From the NCBI GenBank assembly GCA_964437145.1, contig CAYTFW010000031.1:1-42318 (forward strand): 42,318 bases of DNA, given 5' to 3'. The DNA comes from JAFAZJ01 sp964437145. GTDB taxonomy: Bacteria; Pseudomonadota; Alphaproteobacteria; Reyranellales; Reyranellaceae. Under the pieces are notes generated by a model. The model was not told where the DNA came from. It searched no databases and saw nothing but the letters and a program-made list of their open reading frames with translations. The position numbers were made by a program, and so were the translations under genes. Shown one piece after another: positions 1 through 8,336 of this stretch. How positions within the stretch are numbered: position 1 is the first letter of the stretch; each line of letters starts with the position of its first letter.

Positions 1-2
1 CC

Positions 3-518
3 TCACCCTATGTCGACCTGCCGCATCGCCTGACGGTGCGGCAGAATCTCGACTTCTACGGCCGGCTCTACGGTGTGCCCGACGTGAAGAAGCGCCTGGC
101 GGAGATCTCCGACACCTTGCAGATCGGCGACATGCTGGAGCGCCCCGCCGGCGCGCTGTCGGCCGGGCAGAAGACGCGCGTGGCGCTGGCCAAGGCGCTG
201 ATCAACAAGCCCGACGTGCTGCTGCTCGACGAGCCGACGGCCTCGCTCGATCCTGACACCGCCGACTGGGTGCGCACGCTCCTGAAGGATTACCAGCGCC
301 AGACCGGTGCCACGATCCTGCTGGCCTCGCACAACATGACCGAGGTCGAACGCCTGTGCGACGACGTCATCATGATGCAGCAGGGCAAGGTCTTCGAGCG
401 CGGCGCGCCCGACGAGCTGATCGCGCGTTTCGGCCGCAACGACATGGAGGAGGTCTTCCTCGACATGGCGCGCGGCCGCCAGCGCGGGCTCGACGACCTC
501 AAGAAGGTGGCGGAGTAG
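3..518 (+). CDS. ABC transporter ATP-binding protein, C-terminal part (cut by window start)
   Basis: This is the nucleotide-binding subunit of an ABC-2 type exporter; ATP hydrolysis here should drive the permease encoded next. The reading frame is open from base 3, so the gene starts outside the window and the Walker A segment is missing. About 171 residues are visible. They include the ABC signature LSAGQ, Walker B with LLLDEPTASLDP, and the switch histidine in LLASHNMTEVERL, ending with the usual 'GKVFERGAPDEL' strand. A GTG at 36 is in frame but lies inside the conserved region and is unlikely to be the start. The stop is 3 bases before the permease ATG, so the two are co-translated. The exported substrate cannot be read from sequence. 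Confidence 0.92.
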   Translation, partial: SPYVDLPHRLTVRQNLDFYGRLYGVPDVKKRLAEISDTLQIGDMLERPAGALSAGQKTRVALAKALINKPDVLLLDEPTASLDPDTADWVRTLLKDYQRQTGATILLASHNMTEVERLCDDVIMMQQGKVFERGAPDELIARFGRNDMEEVFLDMARGRQRGLDDLKKVAE

Positions 519-521
519 GCG

Positions 522-1319
522 ATGGGCGCTTCCCTCCAGCGAATCTACGCGGTGGTGCTGCGGCACGTGTATCTGTTCCGCACCTCCTGGCTGCGCATCC
601 TCGATTCGATCTACTGGCCCGCCGTGCAGATGGTGATGTGGGGCTTCCTCACCCAGTTCCTGTCGAACCAGACCAGCTATGTGGCACAGGCTTTCGGCGT
701 GCTGCTCTCGGGCCTGCTGCTGTGGGAGGTACTGATCCGCGGCAATCTCTCGCTGTCGATCGCTTTCCTCGAGGAGATGTGGTCGCGCAATCTCGGCCAT
801 CTCTTCGTCAGCCCGCTGCGGCCGATCGAGATGGCCGCCGGCATCGTCACCGTCTCGCTGCTGCGCACCCTGCTGGGCATGATCCCGGTGTCGCTGCTGG
901 CCTGGGCGTTCTTCGGGTACTCGGTGTACGACCTCGGCCTGCCGCTGGTGGCGTTTTTCCTCATCCTGCAGATGTTCGGCTGGTCGGTGGGCCTGTCGAT
1001 GTCGGGCATGATCATGCGGCTGGGCCTCAGCGCCGAGACCTTCGCCTGGGCCGGCATCTTCATCCTGCTGCCGATCAGCGGCGTCTACTACCCGATCGCG
1101 GCGCTGCCGACCTGGCTGCAGTACATCGCCTGGTGCATTCCCACGGCCTATGTCTTCGAGGGCATGCGCACCATCCTGACGCAGCAGGTGGTGCGCTGGG
1201 ATTTCATGCTGATCGCCTTCGGCCTCGCCACGCTCTACCTGGCGATCGGCTTCCGGGTCTTCCTGCTGTTCTTCAATTCATCGCGGCGTAAGGGCACGCT
1301 GCTGCAGCAAGGCGAATAA
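522..1319 (+). CDS. ABC-2 type transporter permease
   Basis: A 265-residue integral membrane protein, the membrane partner of the ATPase immediately upstream. It has about six hydrophobic segments in the ABC-2 pattern: an amphipathic N-terminal helix, then membrane spans, with the family's 'GIFILLPISGVYYPIAALP' loop followed by the 'IPTAYVFEGMR' motif near residues 180-225. That second half is the clearest family mark of ABC-2 permeases such as NodJ and the drug or polysaccharide exporters. The ATG at 522 is 3 bases after the ATPase stop. The substrate is unknown; a small lipid, drug or polysaccharide would all fit. Confidence 0.9.
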   Translation: MGASLQRIYAVVLRHVYLFRTSWLRILDSIYWPAVQMVMWGFLTQFLSNQTSYVAQAFGVLLSGLLLWEVLIRGNLSLSIAFLEEMWSRNLGHLFVSPLRPIEMAAGIVTVSLLRTLLGMIPVSLLAWAFFGYSVYDLGLPLVAFFLILQMFGWSVGLSMSGMIMRLGLSAETFAWAGIFILLPISGVYYPIAALPTWLQYIAWCIPTAYVFEGMRTILTQQVVRWDFMLIAFGLATLYLAIGFRVFLLFFNSSRRKGTLLQQGE

Positions 1320-1339
1320 ACTCAGGGGAGAAAACCACC

Positions 1340-2221
1340 ATGGTCGCGCAGGGCATCATTCCACCGATGACGACGCCGTTCACGGCGAACGGCGACATCG
1401 CGCTGAACAAGATCGCGGCGCAGGTCGATTGGTTGATCGGCGCCGGCGTGCACGGCTTGGCGGCCTGCGGCAGCACCGGCGAGGGCCACGCGCTCGATGG
1501 CGGCGAATACAAGGACGTGATGGCCGCCACCGTCGCGGCGGCGAAGGGCAGGGTCCCGGTGATCGCCGGCATCATCGTCGATTCCACGCGCGAGGCGATC
1601 GCCCGCGGCAAGGCGGTGCGCGACATGAAGGTGGCGGCGCTGCAGGTCACGCCGGTGCACTATCTGTTCCGGCCCGACGACGACGCCATGGTCGAGCATT
1701 TCCGCGCCGTGGCGGGCGAGACCGGCGTGCCGGTGATCATCTACAACGTCGTGCCCTGGACCTACCTGTCGCCGGCGCTGCTTTGCCGCATCTTCCGCGA
1801 GGTGCCCGGCGTGGTCGGCGTCAAGCAGAGCGCGGGCGATCTCAAGCTGCTCGCCGACCTGATGATCGACGCGCCCAAGGACCGGTTGATCCTGAGCGCC
1901 GTCGACGCGTTGCTCTACCCGTCCTTCGTCCTGGGCGCGCAAGGCTCGGTCGCCGCCATCCTCACCGCCGCGCCCAAGGCGACGGTGGCCCTGTGGAACG
2001 CGGTGAAGGCCGGCGATCACGCGCGCGCCCACGCCCTGCACCGCGCGCTGCTGCCGCTGTGGAACGCCATGGTCGGCGACAACCTGCCGGCCTGCACCCG
2101 CTTCGCGCAGTCGCTGCAAGGCATCGACCCCGGCGTGCCGCGCGCACCGATGCCTCCAGCCTCGGCCGAGCAACGCGCCCGCATCGAGCCGGCGCTGAAG
2201 GCGCTGCTGGCGATCGGCTGA
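1340..2221 (+). CDS. DapA-like aldolase/lyase (dihydrodipicolinate synthase family)
   Basis: A 293-residue class I aldolase-type TIM barrel of the DHDPS/N-acetylneuraminate lyase superfamily. Visible family residues are the CGSTGEG carboxylate-binding loop (43-49), Tyr135 in IIYNVVP and the Schiff-base Lys162 in VVGVKQSAGD. The start has a purine-rich AGGGGAG about 12 bases upstream. It follows the ABC permease by 20 bases on the same strand and is probably transcribed with it. Being outside a lysine-synthesis context, it is more likely a catabolic 2-keto acid lyase or dehydratase than true DapA; the substrate cannot be told. A second, clearly different family member lies at 27578-28519. Confidence 0.85.
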   Translation: MVAQGIIPPMTTPFTANGDIALNKIAAQVDWLIGAGVHGLAACGSTGEGHALDGGEYKDVMAATVAAAKGRVPVIAGIIVDSTREAIARGKAVRDMKVAALQVTPVHYLFRPDDDAMVEHFRAVAGETGVPVIIYNVVPWTYLSPALLCRIFREVPGVVGVKQSAGDLKLLADLMIDAPKDRLILSAVDALLYPSFVLGAQGSVAAILTAAPKATVALWNAVKAGDHARAHALHRALLPLWNAMVGDNLPACTRFAQSLQGIDPGVPRAPMPPASAEQRARIEPALKALLAIG

Positions 2222-2481
2222 CGCAGCATGCTTTGATGTTTTTCCCCGCTGGCGGGGCAGTCGCACAGGCCGCCCATGCTTTACCCGGAACCTGACGGAG
2301 CGCCAGCGTTCGCACCGTTCCATGGGCTCAATTGGGAAATGTTGCACAAAGTTGAATAAAAGTTTCGCGCACGCGTTTCGAATCGCTTCGCCGCGACGGC
2401 GGGCGTAGGCTCGACGCAGGCGTAGGCTCCTCGGGTAGCGCGATGGCCTGCCTCTAGTTCCAGCCGGAAAGCGAGGGAACG

Positions 2482-2943
2482 ATGGCATTCAAGATCAAGC
2501 TCAACGGCCAGGACCGCAGCGTGGATGTCGATGGCGACATGCCACTGCTGTGGTTGCTGCGCGACGTGCTGGGGATGACCGGCACGAAGTACGGCTGCGG
2601 CGCGGCGTTGTGTGGCGCCTGCACGGTGCATGTCGACGGCGTCGCGGTGCGCGCATGTCAGACGGCGGTGTCCGACGCCGCCAACCGCGCCGTCACCACG
2701 ATCGAGGGCCTGTCGCCTGACGGCATGCACCCGGTGCAGGTGGCGTGGCGCGATCTCAACGTCGCGCAGTGCGGCTATTGCCAGGTCGGCCAGATCATGT
2801 CGGCCGCCGCGCTGCTGGCGCAGAACGCCAAGCCGAGCGACAACGACATCGACGCCGCGATGAGCGGCAACATCTGTCGCTGCGGCACCTATCCGCGCAT
2901 CCGCGCCGCGATCCACCGCGTTGCCACAGGAGGCCGGCGATGA
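2482..2943 (+). CDS. iorA: (2Fe-2S)-binding small subunit of a xanthine-oxidase-family hydroxylase (IorA-like)
   Basis: The 153-residue electron-transfer subunit of a two-subunit molybdenum hydroxylase of the isoquinoline 1-oxidoreductase type. It carries two [2Fe-2S] sites: a plant-ferredoxin domain with Cys39, 44, 47 and 59, and an alpha-helical domain with Cys97, 100, 132 and 134 (QCGYCQVGQ and GNICRCGTYPRI). Length and cysteine spacing are typical. The last codons overlap the large subunit in an ATGA junction (2940-2943), indicating translational coupling. Family knowledge: electrons leave the Mo centre through these clusters to a cytochrome or other acceptor. No cytochrome c subunit gene is adjacent. 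The symbol is a family assignment; the real substrate could be an aldehyde or an N-heterocycle. Confidence 0.9.
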   Translation: MAFKIKLNGQDRSVDVDGDMPLLWLLRDVLGMTGTKYGCGAALCGACTVHVDGVAVRACQTAVSDAANRAVTTIEGLSPDGMHPVQVAWRDLNVAQCGYCQVGQIMSAAALLAQNAKPSDNDIDAAMSGNICRCGTYPRIRAAIHRVATGGRR

Positions 2944-5225
2944 CCCACCATCGATCCTTCCGTCCGGCGATTCGCAATGTCAGTCGCCGTGCGTTCCTCG
3001 CCGGCGCGAGCGCCGGCAGCTTGGTGCTGTCGGTCGGCCTGCCCGTCTGGGCGCAGGACAAGAAGTTCGCTGGCGCCGGCATGCCGAACGGCTTGCGCGA
3101 GGACGTCAAGCTGTTCGTCGCCATCGCCGACGACGGCACCGTGACCGTCGTGTGCCATCGCTCCGAGATGGGGCAGGGCATCCGCACGAGCGTGCCGCTG
3201 GTGGTGGCCGACGAGCTCGAGGCGGACTGGGCCAAGGTCAAGGTGGCGCAGGCGCCGGGCGACGAGACGCGCTTCGGCAACCAGGACACCGATGGCTCGC
3301 GCAGCATGCGCCATCATTTCATGGTGTGGCGGCGCATGGGCGCGGCGGCGCGGGCCATGTTGGTCCAGGCGGCGGCGAGCCAATGGAATGTGCCAGCTGA
3401 TCAGGTCGAGGCGGTCAACCACGAGCTGATCCATCGCGCGTCGAACCGCAAGATCGGCTACGGCGCGGTCGCCAAGGCCGCCGCGGCGCTGCCGGTGCCG
3501 GCGTCGGTCAAGCTCAAGGACCCGGCGCAGTTCCGCTACATCGGCAAGGGCCAGATCGGCCTGATCGACGGCATGGACATCACGACCGGCCGCGCCGGCT
3601 TCGGCATCGACGCGCGGCGAGACGGCATGCTCTACGCCGTGGTGGCGCGGCCGCCGGTCTATGGCGGAAAGGTCGCGTCGTTCGACGCGACCGAGGCGAT
3701 GAAGGTCAAGGGCGTGCTCAAGGTCGTGGCGCTCGACAGCACGCCGCCGCCTTCGGAGTTCGGGCCGTTGGGCGGCGTCGCCGTCGTGGCCTCGAATACC
3801 TGGGCCGCGATCAAGGGCCGCGAGGCGCTGAAGATCACCTGGGACAACGGCGCCAACGCCAAATACAGCTCCGACAGCTACAAGGCGGCGCTGGAGGCGG
3901 CGGTGCGCAAGCCGGGCAAGGTGGTGCGCGACCAGGGCAACGTCGACGCCGCGATGGCGTCGGCGGCAAGGCGCTTCGAGGCCGAATACTACGTGCCGCA
4001 CCTGGCGCACGCGACGATCGAGCCGGCCGCTGCGGTGGCGCAGGTTCGCGATGGTGTCTGCGAGGCCTGGGCCTGCGTGCAGTCGCCGCAGGCGGCCAAG
4101 GTGCGGCTGTCCAAGTTCCTCGGCATCCCGGCCGAAAAGGTGACGGTCAACGTCACCCTGCTGGGCGGCGGCTTCGGCCGCAAGTCGAAGCCCGACTTCG
4201 TGGTCGAGGCCGGCCTGCTGTCCAAGGCGATGGATGGCGCGCCGGTGAAAGTGACCTGGACACGCGAGGACGACTTGCAGAACAGTCCGCTGCACACCGT
4301 CACCATGCAGCGGCTCGAAGCCGGCCTCGATGCGTCGGGCAAGGTCGTGGCCTGGCGGCATCGCAGCGCCTTCCCGACGATCCTGTCGCTCTTCGCGCCC
4401 AACGCCAAGTTGCCGTTCGCGATCGAGTTGGGCATGGGGCTGGTGAACCTGCCGTTCGATATCCCCAACATCCGGGCGGAGACGCCCGAAGCCGAGGCGC
4501 ACGCGCGCATCGGCTGGTTCCGCGCGGTGGCCAACATCCAGCACGCTTTCGCGATCCAGTCCTTCGTGACCGAGATCGCGCAGGCGCTGGGCAAGGACCC
4601 CAAGGACTACCTGCTCGAGCTGATCGGCCCGCCGCGCAAGATCAATCCGACGTCGATCGGCGACGGCTGGAACCACGGCGAGGATCCGGCGCTATACACG
4701 ATCGACACCGGGCGGCTGCGCGGCGTGGTCGAGGCGGTGGCCAGGGGCGCCAGCTGGGGCCGCAGCCTGCCGAAAGGCCGCGGGCTCGGCATCGCGGCGC
4801 ACTACAGCTTCGTGAGCTATCTCGCCGTGGTGGCCGAGGTGCAGGCCGACGACAGGGGCGGCATCAGCATTCCGCGCGTCGACATCGCGATCGACTGCGG
4901 GCCGCAGATCAACCCAGAACGCATCCGCTCGCAGCTGGAGGGCGCGGTGATCATGGGGATGAGCAACGCCATGCTGAGCGAGATCACCTTCAAGGACGGC
5001 CGCGTCGTGCAGTCCAACTTCGACGGCTACGAAGTGGCGCGCATGGACTCCGCACCGCGCGAGGTGCACGTACACCTTGTGCCGGTGACCGATTATACGC
5101 TGCCGCTCGGCGGAGTCGGCGAGCCCGGCGTGCCGCCCGTGGCACCGGCACTGGCCAACGCCATCGCCGCCGCGACCGGAAAGCGCCTGCGCCAACTGCC
5201 TATGCGGCGGCAGCTGGCAGGGTAA
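2940..5225 (+). CDS. iorB: Molybdopterin-binding large subunit of xanthine-oxidase-family hydroxylase (IorB-like)
   Basis: The catalytic Mo-cofactor subunit, 761 residues from the ATG at 2940. That start is chosen because it overlaps the iorA stop as ATGA and is followed by a Tat-type signal: NVSRRAFLAG, a hydrophobic stretch, then PVWAQ at about residue 38. Family motifs are the GGGFGRK loop near residue 405 and, at the C-terminus, GGVGEPGVPPVAPALANA, whose Glu is the active-site base of this superfamily. With iorA it would form a periplasmic heterodimer hydroxylating an aldehyde or N-heteroaromatic substrate. The in-frame region upstream of 2940 is only overlap with iorA and is not part of the protein. 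Confidence 0.92.
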   Translation: MTHHRSFRPAIRNVSRRAFLAGASAGSLVLSVGLPVWAQDKKFAGAGMPNGLREDVKLFVAIADDGTVTVVCHRSEMGQGIRTSVPLVVADELEADWAKVKVAQAPGDETRFGNQDTDGSRSMRHHFMVWRRMGAAARAMLVQAAASQWNVPADQVEAVNHELIHRASNRKIGYGAVAKAAAALPVPASVKLKDPAQFRYIGKGQIGLIDGMDITTGRAGFGIDARRDGMLYAVVARPPVYGGKVASFDATEAMKVKGVLKVVALDSTPPPSEFGPLGGVAVVASNTWAAIKGREALKITWDNGANAKYSSDSYKAALEAAVRKPGKVVRDQGNVDAAMASAARRFEAEYYVPHLAHATIEPAAAVAQVRDGVCEAWACVQSPQAAKVRLSKFLGIPAEKVTVNVTLLGGGFGRKSKPDFVVEAGLLSKAMDGAPVKVTWTREDDLQNSPLHTVTMQRLEAGLDASGKVVAWRHRSAFPTILSLFAPNAKLPFAIELGMGLVNLPFDIPNIRAETPEAEAHARIGWFRAVANIQHAFAIQSFVTEIAQALGKDPKDYLLELIGPPRKINPTSIGDGWNHGEDPALYTIDTGRLRGVVEAVARGASWGRSLPKGRGLGIAAHYSFVSYLAVVAEVQADDRGGISIPRVDIAIDCGPQINPERIRSQLEGAVIMGMSNAMLSEITFKDGRVVQSNFDGYEVARMDSAPREVHVHLVPVTDYTLPLGGVGEPGVPPVAPALANAIAAATGKRLRQLPMRRQLAG

Positions 5226-5238
5226 CGTGTCCCACGTC

Positions 5239-5268
5239 CCCTATCCTCGTCAAAGGACGAGGATAGGG
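5239..5268 (+). terminator. Perfect 13-bp hairpin after iorB
   Basis: Arms 5239-5251 and 5256-5268 are exact reverse complements around an AAAG loop. It begins 13 bases after the iorB stop. No T-run follows, so it is either an mRNA 3'-stabilising hairpin, a weak or Rho-assisted terminator, or a repeat element. The hairpin itself is directly visible; its function is inferred. Confidence 0.5.
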
Positions 5269-5935
5269 CTGGCGCTGGGACTGCGAGCGGGCGCGACGGT
5301 CGCATAACATTGGCATGGCGATGGCGGAGCTTCCACCAACGCGGCCGCGCCCTCGCGTATGCTGCCTGGCACGTATCCGACAGTCGCCGGAGGGCCAACC
5401 CGATCGCCTGCTCCGACCGGACACTCCGTCCGCAGCGTCGAGTTGGTCGAGCACGCCGTTCCGTCATATCCGCTTCAGGGCATGAACTGAACTGACGGCG
5501 CGTCGGCCCCATGTTCAGTTCACCCCCCAAACAGCAGACGTGGCCCGCCCGGGTTCCGACTTTCGGAATGTGCCAATAGGCGACATCAGCGCTTCACGTC
5601 GGCCGCGTTGTTGCCCAGCCGGCTGAGCTTTCGACGGCCCGGGGTAGTGAGGCGGCGAGTTTCCATTCGCCCGTGAGCAGCGAAGACTGGCGGCGATTAT
5701 CAACGCGGACGTTGTGTTGGCTACTCCCGCCTGATGGGCGGAATGAGAGTGGCACTTGCTCGCCTATGGGGCCATCGCAAGCAGCGGTGCGAGCCGACAC
5801 TGGCCCCACGGCGGCCGACTGGTCTCGCTGACGGGCGACGGGGTACTGGCTGTGCCATCATTGCCCTCAATCCAATGAAACGATATGCGGGCGATGCGGT
5901 AGCGTAGTCCCGCCGTTGACCCGAAAGACACCGCG
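5269..5935. other. Gene-free stretch of about 670 bp
   Basis: Only short open frames without start context, domain or codon pattern occur here. The minus strand between about 5520 and 5600 has phrases (for example TCGCCTATTGGCACATTCCG) that recall the degenerate, frequently mis-called repeats of alphaproteobacterial genomes, but this is an impression. No RNA gene was recognised. The 3' end must hold the promoter of the MFS gene at 5936. Confidence 0.5.
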
Positions 5936-7111
5936 TTGCCCACCACCCCAGTCGACTACTGGCGCCTTTGGTACGTCGGCATGGTCGTTACGACTGTGCG
6001 CTGGCTGGAGACGGTGGCAATGGGCGTCGTGGTTTACGGGCAGACCGACTCGGCGCTGGCTGTCGCCACCATCACCATGCTGCGGCTGCTGCCGATGGGG
6101 CTGTTCGGAGCCTTCGTCGGCGCCTTCGCCGAGCGCTTCGACCGGCGGCTGACGCTGGCGGGCGTGGTCGGGCTACTGATGGCGACCTCGACCATCCTTG
6201 CCCTCGTGGCCTGGCAGGATGCGCTCGAAGTCTGGCATCTCATGGCGGCGAGCTTCATCAATGGAATCGGCTGGGCGACCGACAATCCGCTGCGCCGCAT
6301 GATGATGGGCGAAGTGATGGGCCGCGAGCGCATGGCGACGGCGATGGCGCTCGATGTCGGCGCCGCCAACGCGAGCCGCATGATCGGCCCGGCGGTGGGC
6401 GGCCTGCTTCTGGCGGGGATTGGCATCGAGGGCGCGTTTGCGCTCAGCGTCACGCTCTATGCGACAGCGATCGCGGCGACGCTCACGGTCCGCGCCCGCA
6501 TTGCCGCCGCACTTGGCGCCGGCGCGGTGCTGGCGCGCGCCCGGGAGAGCATCGCGATCGTCGCCCAAGACCGGAGGCTGACGGCGATCATGACGGTGAC
6601 GATCCTCTACAACGTGTTCGGCTGGCCGTTCACCAGCATGATCCCGGTGATCGGACGCGACCGGCTCGCGCTCGGGCCCGAGGGCGTGGGGATCCTGACC
6701 AGCGTCGATGGCGTCGGAGCCTTTGCAGGCGCGATCCTGCTCGCCCTATGGCTGACGCCGGGCTGGTACGCGCGCGCCTATGTCGGCGGCGTCGCGGTCT
6801 ACATGGCCGGCCTGATCGCCTTCGCGCTGGCGCCGACGCCGCTCGCCGCCGGTGCGGCGTTACTCGTCACCGGACTCGCCGGCGCGACCTTCGCCACGCT
6901 GCAGGCGACGATCGTCTACCTCGCCGCACCCGTCGACATGCGCTCGCGGATCCTCGGCGTGCTCTCGGCGTGCATCGGTACGGGACCGGTCGGTTTCCTG
7001 TGGCTGGGCTGGCTCGCCGATCGCATTGGCGCGCCGCAGGCGACGGCGATCACCGGCGCGATGGGACTGGTGGCGCTGGCGGCGACATGGCCGATATGGC
7101 GGCGAATCTGA
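5936..7111 (+). CDS. MFS transporter (EntS/MFS_3-like)
   Basis: A 391-residue, about 12-span major facilitator. The cytoplasmic loop between spans 2 and 3 has GAFVGAFAERFDRRLTL, a variant of the MFS motif A (G-x-x-x-D-R-x-x-R), and a related half-motif follows the seventh span. Pattern and length fit the enterobactin-exporter-like group of drug or siderophore exporters. The start is a TTG at 5936 (protein begins with TPVDYWRLWYVGM after the initiator); no strong ribosome-binding site precedes it, and the next ATG would remove the first span. The gene stands alone with more than 250 bp free on each side. Substrate unknown. Confidence 0.85.
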   Translation: MPTTPVDYWRLWYVGMVVTTVRWLETVAMGVVVYGQTDSALAVATITMLRLLPMGLFGAFVGAFAERFDRRLTLAGVVGLLMATSTILALVAWQDALEVWHLMAASFINGIGWATDNPLRRMMMGEVMGRERMATAMALDVGAANASRMIGPAVGGLLLAGIGIEGAFALSVTLYATAIAATLTVRARIAAALGAGAVLARARESIAIVAQDRRLTAIMTVTILYNVFGWPFTSMIPVIGRDRLALGPEGVGILTSVDGVGAFAGAILLALWLTPGWYARAYVGGVAVYMAGLIAFALAPTPLAAGAALLVTGLAGATFATLQATIVYLAAPVDMRSRILGVLSACIGTGPVGFLWLGWLADRIGAPQATAITGAMGLVALAATWPIWRRI

Positions 7112-7368
7112 GAGAGGCGCCCGCCCCCTGGGGAGTTTCGCTGGCACGATGTGTGCGCGCTGTCGCGCTCGCGCTCAAAGCGATAGTGCGGTCGGCGATT
7201 CGATTCCGTCTCGTTGCATCAAACGCCTCTTTTGTTCTGTTGAAGGCATGAGGCAGGCACTGCATATCCACTCGGGTCAGACTCAGACGAACCGCTTAAC
7301 GTGTCCAATGTCTCGAGTCAGTCCGTAAGCAGAAGTCGATGAACACGCCTGTTGGGTCTTGCCCCTGG

Positions 7369-8193
7369 CTAACGCGCGCCGAGCACCGCCATGCACGCGG
7401 CCGGCGGCTTCGGCGGCTTGGGCGGGGGGCCGCGCGGGATGGTGTCGGGATCGGGCAGGGCGAACCAGTCGTCCAGCGCCCTGCCGCAGCCATCGCCCGG
7501 TGGCACCGGCGCCTGTGCCTGGCAGCCGGGGTCGCCCGGCGGGCAGTGCAGCCGCACGTGGAAATGGGCGTCGTGGTAGAACCACGGCACGATCTTGCGC
7601 AGCCAGGCGCGATCGCCCGTGGCCGTCTGGCACAACCGCTGCTTGATGACCTTGTTGACGAAGATGCGGTCGACCTCGGCGAAGCTCGCGGAAGTCTGCA
7701 ACAGGCTGGCGTGCGCGGGCTGCCACACCGCCTCGTCGATGCCGGCCTCGCCCTTGAGCACCAGCGAGCGCAGCACCGGCTCCTCGCGCTGCGCGGCGGG
7801 GCGGCGCGGGCGTTTCGACTGCTCGAACCAGATGTCGATGTCGAGGCCGACCTGGTGGCTGGCGTGGCCGAAGCTCATGCGCCCACCACGCGGTTGGGAG
7901 ATGTCGCCGATATAGACGTGCTGCAGCTTCTGCGCCTCGATGCGTTGGCCGAACGTCTGCACGAAACGGATAGCGCGGTCGTGGCCCCAAAAACGGTTGC
8001 GGCTGACGCGGATCACCTCGTAGCCCGGCCCCTCCAGCGGCAGCGCGCTGGCGCCGGCGATGCAGCCGTTCATGTAGATGCCGTGGATGCGCTGCGGCCC
8101 CGGCGCGGGCGTCGAGGCCGGCGCGTCTTGCGCGACGGCAGCGGAGCCGGGGAGGAGGAGAGCGAGACAGGCCAACAGGACGCGTGGACGCAT
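7369..8193 (-). CDS. mepA: Penicillin-insensitive murein endopeptidase
   Basis: A periplasmic LAS-family zinc metallopeptidase that cleaves D-Ala-meso-DAP cross-links in peptidoglycan. The start at 8193 gives a clean Sec signal (MRPRVLLACLALLLPGSAAVAQ); an in-frame ATG at 8211 would add six polar residues. The metal-binding motifs are present: GHASHQVGLDIDIW (His and Asp ligands) and HDAHFHVRL (catalytic and ligand His). Cysteines near the C-terminus (CPPGDPGC, GCG, CMAV) fit the disulfide-rich MepA pattern. The 274-residue product matches family length. It is divergent from the hydratase gene, with a palindromic repeat in the gap. Confidence 0.93.
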   Translation of the reverse strand: MRPRVLLACLALLLPGSAAVAQDAPASTPAPGPQRIHGIYMNGCIAGASALPLEGPGYEVIRVSRNRFWGHDRAIRFVQTFGQRIEAQKLQHVYIGDISQPRGGRMSFGHASHQVGLDIDIWFEQSKRPRRPAAQREEPVLRSLVLKGEAGIDEAVWQPAHASLLQTSASFAEVDRIFVNKVIKQRLCQTATGDRAWLRKIVPWFYHDAHFHVRLHCPPGDPGCQAQAPVPPGDGCGRALDDWFALPDPDTIPRGPPPKPPKPPAACMAVLGAR

Positions 8194-8221
8194 ATCGGTA
8201 TCATGCCGCATGGGCTGGTTT

Positions 8222-8294
8222 CTGTCATTCCGAGCGTAGCGAGGAATCTAGGGAAGTCGCCTGGATCCGTGGCTGCGTCTCTCGGGATGACAGG
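8222..8294. repeat. Palindromic dispersed repeat, family A, copy 1 (one arm decayed)
   Basis: Left arm TGTCATTCCGAGCGTAGCGA (from 8223) is clean; the right arm, ending CTCGGGATGACAG at 8293, has diverged. Near-perfect copies of the same palindrome lie at 23026-23096 and 37766-37835, and a half copy at 9285-9307. This copy sits between divergent mepA and the hydratase gene and so contains or borders their promoters. Confidence 0.85.
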
Positions 8295-8336
8295 GTTCAT
8301 TCCACTTGCCGACATCGCGCGCTAGTCTCGTCGGCG

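Noticed and set aside
2240..2258. Possible terminator CCCCGC-TG-GCGGGG after the first DapA-like gene
   Set aside because: The loop is only two bases, the T-run is on the wrong side for the plus strand, and the stem is short.
5310..5495. 61-codon plus-strand frame in the gene-free stretch
   Set aside because: No start signal, no domain, and Arg-rich composition typical of chance frames in GC-rich DNA.
8184..8336. N-terminal extension of the hydratase containing HSERSEESR
   Set aside because: This peptide is the translation of repeat family A; the real protein starts at 8337.
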